Shown in pieces: positions 28,377-38,960 of a stretch of DNA of 64,000 bases. Source of the DNA: Chlorops oryzae (taxonomy: Eukaryota; Arthropoda; Insecta; Diptera; Chloropidae); assembly GCA_020466095.1 (NCBI GenBank), contig CM035807.1, forward strand, positions 58,623,037-58,687,036, written 5' to 3'. The translations under genes were made by a program, and so were the position numbers. Under the pieces are notes generated by a model. It was not told where the DNA came from and did no database searches. It saw only the letters and a program-made list of their open reading frames with translations. Numbering within the stretch: position 1 is the first letter of the stretch; each line of letters begins with the position of its first letter.

Positions 28377-30639
28377 CTGAAATAAGAAAAAAAACAAATA
28401 TGAATATATGGAAATAAATTTTCTGTAATAATGCTACCAATGCTACTAATACAACTATAGAGCCACCCGCCAGAAAATGCAAGCGTCAGCATATACATTA
28501 ACCCTACTAACCAATTTCAAAAATTTTCATATGCCCACTAAAAAAAATTGCAATAAATACAAAGTAGAAAAGTGTTTAGAACGTTCTAAGCGAAATTATA
28601 TCTAATCAAATATCTCCACATAGTGAATTAACTATATGGAGTAGATTTAATTACTATAGCTTGAATTTCGGATCGAGTATTAACTAATCATCTCATTTGG
28701 TTGGAAGTTTCCGTTTTGATAAATATAAACGATATATGGGGCAAAGCATGTCAAGTGTACCCACCTGAAAAAACCTTTCTCTCCGGTGTGAATGAAATGT
28801 AGTAAAGATGATAAGATTGATTAAGTAGTTCATTTGATGCATTGGTGAGGTGACTAATGTCATTTTGTATGGTTAATCATATTTAACAATCCGTTAATAA
28901 GTAAATGCAAGTTTAACAGTAAATTCAATATGTGGAACCATACTATAAGATAGTTCCATAGATAAGTTCCAAAATCCTACAATCTAAATCTCACTCAGCT
29001 CGGTGAGGGCTAAACAATCAAAAATTTGTATTTGTCATTCGCAAAGGTATATTGCCGAGAAAATCGGGGAAAGTCAACCTGCGATTGGGAAAGTAATCTA
29101 CAATTACAATAAATCAAGCTCACTGTTAAAAACGTTGAGAGAGGTTTTATGGTCTGCGGGTGCCTACTGGCGAAAGAAGTAGGACAAATTGTCGTCATAG
29201 AGGGGAAAATAACTGCTCGGGTATGCTCAAAAGTTATTAAAGATACAGCAATTCCAGAAACTATTCGCGTGATAAATCCACACGGGGTAACTTAAAAAAA
29301 AAAACTTGAAAAAAATATAGCTGTTCTGAAGTGGCCACCCGAAAGTCAAATTTATCCCCCAAAGAGAACATTGAAGTCAGAAATAGATTCTGTTTTTGAA
29401 GTTCGAATTTGGATTGAATTTTTATTGAAGAAATCAGTCTCTTTTCTTCTGAACATTTGTTTGTGCTATGTTTTTTACTTAGAATTACAAATCATATATT
29501 TGGCTTAACAAATTCTGTATATGTCATCAAAATAAACTTAAATAAGAAGGAACGACAATGAAGCATGCAAAGCAAGGAGTTACGCATTGCATAAGAGAAC
29601 AACAACCCCCGAAATGCAACGCAGCATTTGTAGCCAGAAATATTACCCATCCACTTAAGGCTCGTGCTGTTTGTGTGTGCGGTCAATGCATTCAGCGGTC
29701 GATAAATGCTGAGTCTTTGTTTCAGAGGTTCAATGGGATTTAAGTGTTTAAAATAAGAAGTGCCTTAGCTTGTTTGAAATACGACGCAAATTTGAATCGT
29801 TGTTCGGCTTAGGGTGACAATGTTGCTGTAAAAATTGAGCATTGTTGCTTGCATGGTACACCTCCCTTCTTTAAGAAGAACTATCTTATTCCTAGGGTGA
29901 CCATCTTTGCATTAAACTATTGTTTCATTTTTATTTTTATTTTAAGCAAAGGATAAGTAAGTAAGAATATATGTTTAATTACTTTAACAACTTAAGTTTA
30001 TCTTTATTTTAGAGCGCTATTTTTTTAGAGTGCTTTCTGGATACGGGGATGTCAACTAAATATTTGGTTAGATCGCAAACAATTGTCGCTGCGTATTCGT
30101 TTCCACTTTCTGACATTATACGGCGGAGATACGCCAATTGGTTCAGCGCTTTGCGCTTAATTTCACCTTTTTATGTTTATACGGCGAAAGGAGCCAGTTT
30201 TTGAGAATGGAAAAGCAAAAGGTGTCGCATGTAAGTCCAATCTGAAGTTCCAACTGAACTTCAAGAATTATTTATATAGAAAATATGTTTAGGAAGCATA
30301 AATGAATTAGAATTCTAAAATGTAGAATCTTACGAACAAGTTTCTTAGGTATGCTCACAAAACACTTTCGCACGATTGCTCTCAAAAGATGTTGCTCGTG
30401 CAATGAGTGCAGCTTGCAACGAATTTGGTCATATGTAACCGTTTATGTCGTGAATGAAGTGGAAAAATAATTTTGCCTTTTTTGTATCCGTTAAAATAAC
30501 ATTTTTTTTTGCGCAAAACATTGTTGATCTGTTTCTAACTATTCTTAAGTACTTATAATGTTTAATTTCATATAATAGTTTTGTTTGTTTATTTAAGAAG
30601 TTTCAAATTGTTATGAACTAAATTTCTTTTGTTTTTGTA
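28377..30639. other. Presumed Atg2 intron, no gene recognised
   Basis: AT-rich. Frames at 29010-29198 and 29492-29743 lack any recognisable domain. No chorein-start exon of Atg2 was recognised. It may hold unclassified old repeats. Confidence 0.4.
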
Positions 30640-30781
30640 TAGTATTATTGAATTTGCACTTTCTCCTTCTAGTACCTTGAAAGAACCTTAACAAGGACTG
30701 TCTAATTTTTTACCTGCATAATTTCTTAAGAAAACTAGGCTACCTATTATAAATTCTTTTGGATTTGTCCATTTTGTAATC

Positions 30782-31015
30782 TCACTTTGATCTCATTGTG
30801 ATAATTATCAAAATTTGAAATTGTTTGTATGTATAAATTTTAGCTGGTAAGGTTGGTAATCTACGAAATATTATTTCAAAAGGGGTATATTTTGTTTTCG
30901 TAGTGGTATTGCAGTTAAAAGTATAGCAGGGTATATTTTTATCCCATTCTTCAGTGGAACATAAAAGAAATTCGTTGAAAATTTTATGATTTCTTTCTTC
31001 TTCTTCTTCTAGCGT
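30782..31015 (-). pseudogene. Gypsy integrase C-terminal fragment
   Basis: Minus strand reads FNEFLLCSTEEWDKNIPCYT followed by NTTTKTKYTPFEIIFRRLP, the conserved '...YN...H..T..SPF...YGR.P' region at the end of gypsy integrase cores. It continues the core at 31655-32110 across the LINE insertion. A CTT run near 31000 marks the junction. Confidence 0.7.
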
Positions 31016-31565
31016 GTTCTTTCCTGGCTTATACCGGTTTCCGCATGTTTTCAATTTTTTCTCCATTTCCTTTTATCCACTGCATCCTCGATTCTTAGAT
31101 CCGCTTTTATCAGCTATTGGAGCGACTTCATATCGATTTCTGACCATGTCGTTTGGTATTTGATTAAGACGTGTCAGCCCGGAGATCCAGCGAAGCATCT
31201 TTGTTTTAATGACCGTGCGATAAATCTTATATTTTAAGCGGTCGGGTATCTTTTTATCGCATAGCACGCCAGTTGTTGAGCGCCACTTCAACCAAGCAGC
31301 GTTGACTCTTTCAGTAATTTCACGTGTTGGTTTTCCGTTGGCAGTGATCGTTGAACCAAGGTATTTAAATTTGTCAATTCATGATAACTCAGTGTCATTT
31401 ATCGATATGGTTACTTTTTCACTAGGGTCTGTTGTCAAGTATTCGGTTTTGTTGATATTAAGGCGCATCCCAAACATCGTCAATCGCTCGCACCATTTTT
31501 GAACCTGTTGTTGTAGATCATTTTTATCAGTCGATTTCTTTCTATTCCACGTAAAGATTCGTGAT
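31016..31565 (-). pseudogene. RTE-like non-LTR retrotransposon RT fragment
   Basis: Minus strand: LTMFGMRLNINKTEYLTT, then FKYLGSTITANGKPTREITE, then KIYRTVIKTKMLRWISGLTR and NQIPNDMVRNRYEVAPI. This succession (K.E.L...KYLG..., R.LRW..G.TR.D.I.N..I) is typical of the 3' part of RTE-type reverse transcriptases. Only ~500 bp remain, inserted in the gypsy integrase. Confidence 0.7.
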
Positions 31566-31654
31566 GATAAGGTGTTGATGTTTTTTGTTCAATGTTTAAT
31601 AAATTGCAAACTACTGAAATTGTTTGATTTACAAATTATTTTTCTTATCTGTTT

Positions 31655-32110
31655 TCATTGTTTTAAAATGACCAAATTTTTAAAAATGAATTTTTCTACT
31701 ATCGTTTTTGCTTCTTCAGACAATGCTTTAGATGTTATATGTAAAGATTCTACGTATTTAGTTAAGTCGGATTGTAGAGTTAAAAAATAATTTAAATTAT
31801 TTAATGGGCATAAAGGTCCTATCGTGTCTCTTGATACTACTTCAAAAGGACTAGAAAGGGTTTCAGTGATCATTATTTTTTCTTTAGTATGTACAGTATT
31901 TTTATTTTTCTTGCAAATTTCGCATTTTTGTATGAATTTCGTTATCATTTTATTCACACCTTTCCAGTTTAACTTTGCCATTGTCTTGTTTACACCGGTA
32001 AGGCCTCCGAGTAATGATAAGTGATTTACTTTAATGAGACGTAACTGCTCAGGTTCGTCTTTAAATGGTTCGGGGGGTTCGAATAAAATAATATTTATGG
32101 GGGCGCACAC
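31655..32110 (-). pseudogene. Gypsy integrase zinc region and core fragment
   Basis: Minus strand: VNHLSLLGGLTGVNKTMAKL (one His of the HHCC), CEICKKNK, then VSRDTIGPLCPLNNLNYFL with the first catalytic Asp. The second His-containing motif is altered. It resembles the 17.6/297-type gypsy integrases. Truncated on its 3' side by the RTE fragment. Confidence 0.75.
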
Positions 32111-32713
32111 TCCCTTTTAGATTTACTTTTGCAGTGTTTCTTCATATAATGATTTTAAATATTATCAAATATTAAATATTATACTTATAGTTTCAAATAC
32201 TAGGTCCTTCTTGGAAGGAGCTAGCTTACTGATACCATTGCAATATAATATTGAAATCAGCTTCTCCAAAACTGGTTTTTTAAAGTATGGTTCATCGCTT
32301 GAATTAATTAAAACATCGATATTAATGATGGTCTGAATGATGGAATGAAAGTCTGCAAATTTTGGCGTTTTTTATATTTATTCTCCCCTTGTGTTTGCAC
32401 AAATTTAACAATTAGCAAATTTCTTACATGCAAAATAGATAGTAGGTATTCTATTTGGACGGTTCACATTGTTAGTTGTACTTCTAGTTACTGCTGCAAT
32501 GCATGGTATCGAGTTTTTTAATTCATTAGAATTTAATGGAATTCTAGAAAGTGTATCAGCATAAGTGTTTATTTTTCCCTGTTTTTATATGATCTCAGTT
32601 ATATTCCATGGGATCCATTCGAATTCTGGTGAGTTTTGAAGAGAGGTTTTATTTTTAAGCAATGAGACTAATGATGTATGATCTGTTACTATTTTGAAAG
32701 AATTTCCGTAGAG

Positions 32714-33273
32714 GTAAGGTCTGAAATGTGGGTGCCGTTGGCTCAGGGGATAGTGTGTATGCTTCCGAACCAGAAGTATGTCTGTGCGAATCCCGCTCGA
32801 TTCAAAATTTTCAAAAGTTTTTTCAGTTAATCTTTAACAAGATACGGCGCCCACTAGTCGTTGGTTCCTAGAAAGTTCACCAGTGAAGCTAAATTTGCCT
32901 ATAAAGAGCTTCTTTGAAGCTATTGCCGTTCGCAGTCGGCGTTAAACTGTAGGTCCCACTATTCCCATACAACAAATTGTGTACACACAAAGTTCCAGTG
33001 AATCTTGATAAGATTCACTCACTTGGTCGGTAGTTCCGGGCAAGTCCACCGATGAATCTAAATTTGCCTATAAAAAAAAGCTTCTTTGAAAGCTATTGCC
33101 GTTCGGAATCGGCATTAAACTGTAGGTCCCTTGCTTCTTAAGCGATACAGACAGCGACAGGCCAAGCGAAAGGTCGGCTTTAAGAAAAAATTTCGTCGCA
33201 TCTTTAAGACCAAAAAGCGTACCCGGTTGTAAACGGGATTAATAATCGCTAAGAAGAAGTAAGGTCTGAAATG
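32714..33273 (+). mobile_element. tRNA-headed SINE-like retroposon with 15-bp TSD
   Basis: GTAAGGTCTGAAATG occurs at 32714-32728 and 33259-33273, bracketing a 530-bp insert. The insert starts with a tRNA-like head: box A-like TGGCTCAGGGGATAGTG and box B-like TGCGAATCCCGC (32739-32802). It then has two related ~169-bp halves sharing AAATTTGCCTATAAA, GCTATTGCCGTTCG and TTAAACTGTAGGTCCC. The long TSD shows LINE-driven retroposition. The last ~110 bp (33150-33258) are Arg/Lys-coding and differ from the halves. Confidence 0.8.
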
Positions 33274-33311
33274 ATTTCTCGTCCAATGAATAGCTAAAAG
33301 TTCTTTATCTA

Positions 33312-33646
33312 TTATTTTAAAGGTCTACTTGCATATGCAATTGGAACATCAGATCCTATTGTACCTTGAGAAAGTACTGAACCAAGTGCATAATTTGAGG
33401 CGTTCGTTGTAAAAATGAATTCTCTTTGAAGACTTGGATATTGTAAGATTGGTTTTGTGAGGTTTTTAATATTTGAAATGATTTTTCGCATTCTGGGCTC
33501 CAATTGAACAGTACATTCTTTTTCAGTAAATTATTTTGGGGTTTTGTTATTTCTGCAAAGTTTTTAACGACCTTTCTATAATAATTGCAAAATGCAACGA
33601 GTCTGCTTACTTCATTTGTAGGTCTTGAATAGTCTTTTACTGCCAT
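33312..33646 (-). pseudogene. Gypsy RT thumb / RNase H fragment
   Basis: Two overlapping frames on the minus strand give SRLVAFCNYYRKVVKNFAEI, NNLLKKNVLFNWSPECEKSF and then TTNASNYALGSVLSQ (RNase H TDAS position, here TNAS). These are the hallmark blocks following RT in gypsy pol. A frameshift lies between. Confidence 0.8.
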
Positions 33647-33793
33647 GAATTTTCTGGGTCAGTTATTACGCCAAGATCTGTTGTTTTATGACCTAGATCT
33701 ATTACTTCGTTTTTAAAGCAAGATACATTTTGATGCACTTAATTGCATTTTTAAATTGTATTTTTGTAAACTGTGGAGTACTTGTTGAAGATT

Positions 33794-34180
33794 TCAATTA
33801 AGCTCTAGTATTGTTTTGCCAAAAACTATAATTTCGTCTATATAAGGGGTGTTCCGTTCGTGAAGGTCAACCGGTCGGGAGCTGATAGAGGAGGTGGAGA
33901 AATATTTAGCACCTTCTAATTTATGGAGAACATCTTCCAATCTTGAAATGGGAAATTTGTCATCGACTAGTTTTTTATTTAGCTGGCGAAAATCAACTTC
34001 TAATGGCCATTTCTTTTCTTGTCCTGAGCCTTTTTTTGGTACTATTAATAAAGGTGAATTATGAGGGTTAGAAGAGTGTTCAAAAATGCCTTTACTTAGA
34101 AGTTCTTGAACCTGTTTATTGATTTCATTTAAGGCCCTATTCTCTTTCAGCAAAAAATTTTTTTCGACTTTTTTTTGCAT
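33794..34180 (-). pseudogene. Gypsy RT fingers/palm fragment
   Basis: Minus strand: EINKQVQELLSKGIFEHSSN, PHNSPLLIVPKKGSG, VDFRQLNKKLVDDKFPI, then a deletion and YIDEIIVFGKTI (YxDD box altered). The order matches the gypsy RT, with the central palm missing. Confidence 0.8.
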
Positions 34181-34479
34181 TTTTTTATAGCTTGGACATT
34201 TAAGAATATAACCCTAAAAGGGTTTTTTGAAATACTTTAGAAGATATGGCCATTTTTGTGGGGTCATGTCTTCGCTAAAATGAGTAGTTTTTATGTTGCT
34301 TAGTTTTTGAACGCAACGGCATCTGTTATGTTTCTTCTAAATGCATAAAACCATGGAGATCTATTTTACTTTTCTTTTATTTCTTAATGTGTATGGTTTG
34401 AAACACGCATGACGACTCTCTCGTTTCATTCAAAAATGTTCATTATATACTAGTGCAGGTAATACATAACATAAACATC

Positions 34480-36850
34480 CCTACACAGGGCAGCTCGAAT
34501 TTCCAACCCTAATACTTTTATTACGGTACGACTATGTTTAAGAGATAACCGTAATTAGGATTTTCCAGTGTTATCTTCTACGTCCTTGAATTTGCCCAGG
34601 ACCGTCATAACTCGCTTAGACGATAACGAATGGCTAGACGCTTATATTTATGCCTGCGTACATGCCACTATTGCAGGGACGTTGCGTTGCAGGTCGAAAC
34701 CTCTCGGACTCTTGCATATGTTCGACGTTGACCCGCGCGCTATCGGTTTGCTGCTGTTGCCATTGTTCGAAATAAAACATTTATGGTTGTAGTGGCAGAC
34801 GGTCTTGGAAAAATCCTCGGACATACCGCTGTCCACATGGCGATCATATGACCATGCTGAATGCTCGTGAGTCGAGTATGGACTCACAACACATCAATTA
34901 ACCACCGAATTCCGTTGAATAGTTAATGAACAGGCAAAAACAGGTTTGAATACACATTTGCAGAAACAGATGAATGAATATGAAATCAAAGCCGCATTTA
35001 GTTTAGTTTCGATTGAGTTGAATAGCGGACGCACGCTTGCGCTTACGGTTTGCGGAAAAGTACAGTTTTGAAAAAAATTTATTTTTGTGCGGTAAAATGG
35101 ATAAAAAAAGTAATAAAACACGTCAAAAACCCGTAAACAAAGTGAACTATGTTCGCGCCGGTCGAATTAAAAAACGCAAATTTCGTGGAAATAAATTTGA
35201 TAGAGTAGAGGACACTGAGTTTGCGAGTACTTCAGCCAAAAAAATTAAAAATTATCCCACGGAGGATATTGTCATCGAAAACAATTTGGAGAATTGCATC
35301 TTGGACTTCTATTCAGTATTCACAACACTTGCTACTTTCGTCATTTGTGCCACATGCAACGAAAAAGTCGAATTCAAAAGAGGAATGCCGTAAAAACCAT
35401 GAAGGCAGCGCAGGAAAAATGGAAGTCGATGCGGTTAAGGAGATGTTTGCAAGATCAATGGAAAAACACGGCGTCAAGTATGTAAAATAAATCGGCAACG
35501 GCGATTCTAAAACTTTCAAAGCAATTCTCACCGAAGACCCCTACGATGGCGACCCCACTGTGGTAAAAAAAGAATGCGTTGGCCACGTTCAAAAAAGAAT
35601 GGGGTCCAGGCTGCGCAAAGTCAAAAAGGAGAACAAAGGTATAGGTGGCAAGGGCGCTGGAAAGCTGACAGATAAGCTTATAAGTGAACTGACGACCTAC
35701 TACGGTTTGGCGATTCGCCGTCATCCGAAATCCCTAGAAGAGATGAAGAAGGCGGTTTGGGCTACGTATTTTCACAAAGTATCTACCAACGAAAATCCCC
35801 AACACCAAAATTGCCCGACCGGTGAGTCAAGCTGGTGCACGTATCAAAAGGCCGTGGCGCAGGGTAACGTGGATGACTTTAAACATAATTACGATCCGCT
35901 CAACCCAAAGGTCGCCGAAGCGATAAAACCCGTCTACGAAGCGCTGTCATCGGACGAGTTGTTGAGTAGATGCCTCGGGTCTGAGACTCAAAACAGCAAT
36001 GAAGGTTTCAACAGTATCGCCTGGACCTTTGCACCAAAACATATGCACGCTGGAGCGCGGACAGTGGAGATCGCAAATTACATGGCAACCGCCATTTTCA
36101 ACGATGGTTTTCAGCCAATACTCAAAATTATGAGGTTGATGGGAATCGCCATTGGAAACCAAGCCTACAATTTTGCTTTATCACGTGATAAACTTCGCCT
36201 CAACCGCTCGGAAGCTTACGCTGTGGATGCATCAAAGGAGGGCAGAATTGATCGCAGAGGTCAAAGAGCCAAATATCAAAGCTTTTTTGAAGAAGAAGAA
36301 GGTGGTTTATATGGACCTGGCATCGCTGAATAATTTGGGTAAGTATTCCAAAAACAGTTTTCTTCTTTCATAAAAGAGTGAGTTTTGTTTTGTCCAAATC
36401 GCGTCTTTCCAACTATCAAGCCACTTTTCTCCGGTTCTACTGAACCGATTTTGATGAAACAAAGTGTGATCGACGTAGAATTGTCACCATTCTGGCCCGT
36501 AGTAAAATAAAAATTTTGCAATTTTTTTTACTATTTTTTTTTACACTAAACTGCAAAAAAATGGGTCCAAATTCGATTTGTCAATTTCAAGTGGCCGCCA
36601 TTTTGTCAAAAAAAATCGCAAAACTTTTATTTTACTACGGGCCAGTATTACAGCTATGCTGATCATAACCCAATTTTTTTTTTTTTTTTTTTTGAGACGC
36701 TCCTGAGGGCCGGAATCGTGGCCGCCAGCACCATGCCTTTTTTTTTTGAGGGCCAACTTTGACGGTGCCATCATCTATGGACAGCCCCTATATCGCGGCG
36801 AAAAAAAATTTTTTATTTTCTTTCATTCATTACTAATTTAATAAAAATAA
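34480..36850 (+). mobile_element. Mutator-like (MULE) element, deletion derivative
   Basis: Carries a broken MULE transposase on the plus strand (35097-36333) followed by a non-coding tail with GTGGCCGCCATTTTG and a duplicated ACTACGGGCCAG theme around 36495 and 36635. It interrupts the old gypsy element between protease and RT. TIRs and TSD were not found, so both ends are rough. Confidence 0.55.
35097..36333 (+). pseudogene. MULE-type transposase, internally deleted
   Basis: The N-terminus is MDKKSNKTRQKPVNKVNYVR followed by a basic segment. After a large internal deletion and frameshift near 35385 it resumes with NHEGSAGKMEVDAVKEMFAR, a stop at about 35488, then IGNGDSKTFKAIL (a catalytic Asp), KKECVGHVQKRMG, YYGLAIRRHP and CLGSETQNSNEGFNSIAW (catalytic Glu region), ending GPGIAE. 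This series is typical of the arthropod 'Mutator-like transposase' family. The first catalytic Asp falls in the deletion, so it cannot work. The 3' 257 codons are uninterrupted. Confidence 0.8.
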
Positions 36851-37129
36851 CAAAATTAAAATATCTTTTTGCGTTTTCAAATGAGAATTTTTTCAAAAAG
36901 GGTCCAAAAACAGCAATCTGAAGGAGAATAGGGCCTTAATTGACTATGAGAAAGCGATAATTTTTAATGTAAATAGGACTGTGGTCTGTTAGTAGGTACC
37001 AGATTTTGGCCATAAAAGTTGTTTACGGCTAGTTCTTCATTGTTTAAATAAAATATATTTTGAAATTTATTACATTTATTGCCGTGATTAATTTGTTAGT
37101 GGAATAAACTAAGTTTTGTAAATTCAAAC
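36851..37129. other. Unassigned AT-rich stretch
   Basis: No gene or repeat recognised between the MULE tail and the gypsy protease fragment. Confidence 0.3.
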
Positions 37130-37326
37130 GTTTTTTCAACTTTGACCATCGCAAATTAAAATCGTTGGTAGACAAAGATTTTGTTGTTTTCTATTAGTGA
37201 GAACAACTTCTTTGGGAAATAAATCAAAAATTTGATCGATGCCTCTATGTGTAAAAGTAAAATTTTCGTAGTTAATCTTTGCTCTGAACTTTGCACAAAA
37301 ATCGATTCTTAAAATTCCACTTGACC
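37130..37326 (-). pseudogene. Gypsy protease fragment, split by MITE
   Basis: Minus strand: SGILRIDFCAKFRAKINYEN then FTFTHRGIDQIF, resembling the 'GILGIDFL..Y...ID' block after the retropepsin in gypsy elements. The upstream part, with GTCVLPINMEEIVFKHKFRV, is at about 38600-38454 on the other side of the MITE. Confidence 0.6.
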
Positions 37327-37330
37327 TTAA

Positions 37331-38449
37331 CCCTCCGTTTGGCACGGTGGTCTTTTCAACTTTGACTGTAATTATAACATACTTCTAATTGAGCTAGACA
37401 CTTGAAATTCATTGACTTTTCCTAACTTTTTGTCCTCTTTCATTTGAAAATAATTTTGTAAGGATCCGTGCTACAGAAGGATAATTGTAAGGACATTTTG
37501 GTCGTCATATCACATTTGTACCACAGTGGTCTGGCCAGACCACCCATGTAATTTATATAGAAATGTATGGGATATAATATGATTTACACATATACGTGCA
37601 GTAAATTCGTATTGTTTTTTATGTTTTTGAGTTTCAGCTGCTAAAAGAATATTCCAGCATTGCTTGTACACACATTGGCGAGCATTTAGAACAGTGTATG
37701 CCAAACTATGCTACTGGTGGCAAATTCAAGTGAAGCACAGGAAAAAACACTGTTTGTTTCATATTTTAATTTGCTCTATTTTATTTATGCTTTTGCAAAG
37801 CTGATGGTTTCCCTATAAGAAACAAATAATAATTGAAATGACCTTGAAATGGGTGCTTTGATACATGAAAACAAGATAGTGCCACTTGAGAGAGGAAACG
37901 TCACAGACTCAAAATCGCGATTCGTTGTTGTTGTTTCCCATGTTAAACCGGCTTTTTCCTTTTTTGAATAGCATGGGAAACAACAACAATTTCTCGCTCA
38001 GTGACGTCACAAACTCAATTTTCGGCTCTCAAAGAGAGCCTCAAAATAGCGGTACTGAAGTGGCGCTATCTTGTTTTCTCGTATCATGGATTATACTTGT
38101 TTTAGTTGCAAGAACCAAGAAGAAACCGAAGAATTATCAAATTTCATAACAAAAAAATACCTAAAATCGCATGTTAATTGCCCTAATACGCCTTGAAATA
38201 AAGAAAAAATTAACAAAAACCGAACTGTTTTCTTTTACTCAAAAAAATTTTTTTTTTCTTGATATTTCTACCTAAACAGGCAATTTAGTTCTTAAGAAAC
38301 ACATTCTGAATGATGAACAACCAAAAGTTTATACCTGGCGACCTCATATATGCATTTAAAATCAGGTAAAAAACCCATAAAAATCCCATACAAATGTATG
38401 AAAACATACGGTACGAATGTGTGTCCGCTGAGGTGTGCCAAACGGAGGG
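37331..38449. mobile_element. piggyBac-type MITE, TTAA-flanked
   Basis: Ends CCCTCCGTTTGGCAC at 37331 and GTGCCAAACGGAGGG up to 38449 (GTGTGCC variant inside), both flanked by TTAA (37327-37330, 38450-38453). CCC...GGG ends at TTAA are the piggyBac signature. 1119 bp, no transposase. Subterminal GTGGTCTGGCCAGACCAC at about 37528 is a perfect palindrome. Inserted in the old gypsy protease. Confidence 0.88.
37860..38095. repeat. Nested 236-bp foldback (hairpin) inside the piggyBac MITE
   Basis: The left arm begins GATACATGAAAACAAGATAG and the right arm ends CTATCTTGTTTTCTCGTATC; the arms close at TGTTGTTGTTTCCCATG and CATGGGAAACAACAACA. Arms are ~95 bp with a short loop around 37965. Probably a separate small MITE. 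Confidence 0.8.
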
Positions 38450-38936
38450 TTAAAGGAAATTAATAACCGACAACCCTGAACTTATGCTTGAAAACAATTT
38501 CTTCCATATTTATAGGCAAAACACATGTCCCTAAAGTCACAATATAATTTTTTGATATTCCTGAAATCGCACATGGGTTGCTACTGTCAATACACATATT
38601 ACGCAAATGTTCTAATATGATTATTGATATATCTGTCCTGTATCTATTAAAAATGAAATAATGTTATTATTACATTTTATATAAGAATAATTACTATGAT
38701 CAAGGTTTACAGTGAAATGAAAAATTTTCATAAATGTAGGTGTTACAGAATTTTAAAAAACAAAAAAGGCTTTTATTCGATTAAATGTTTATAAAAGAAA
38801 TTAAACTTAAATGTTTGTATTAATATTTCAGTTTTTTCACACATAGGTTTCGTTAAGCTTTGCATTGCGCAACTCAATTTGCGTCTTTTGCTCTCGAAGT
38901 TTCTTCTTAGACTTTCTAAAAAAACTAAAAGACTAG

Positions 38937-38960
38937 AGAGAGAGAGAGAGAGAGAGAGAC
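38937..38960. repeat. (GA)n microsatellite
   Basis: A run of about twelve GA units next to the gypsy integrase end at 38940. Confidence 0.95.

Larger units (their letters stand above)
30640..38700 (-). mobile_element. Old Ty3/gypsy element in pieces, host to four later insertions
   Basis: Minus-strand order from right to left: protease region (38700-38454 and 37326-37130), RT (34180-33794), RNase H (33646-33312 and beyond), integrase (32110-31655 and about 31010-30640). The gaps are filled by a piggyBac-type MITE, a MULE, a SINE and a LINE fragment. Many frameshifts. No LTRs were identified, so ends are approximate. Confidence 0.65.

Noticed and set aside
29010..29743. Possible small host genes in the Atg2 intron
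   Set aside because: Short frames of 60-64 codons with no motif, splice context or similarity I can name.
32735..32805. Possible functional tRNA gene
   Set aside because: Box A- and B-like words are present but the cloverleaf does not close cleanly, and the segment is the head of a TSD-flanked retroposon.
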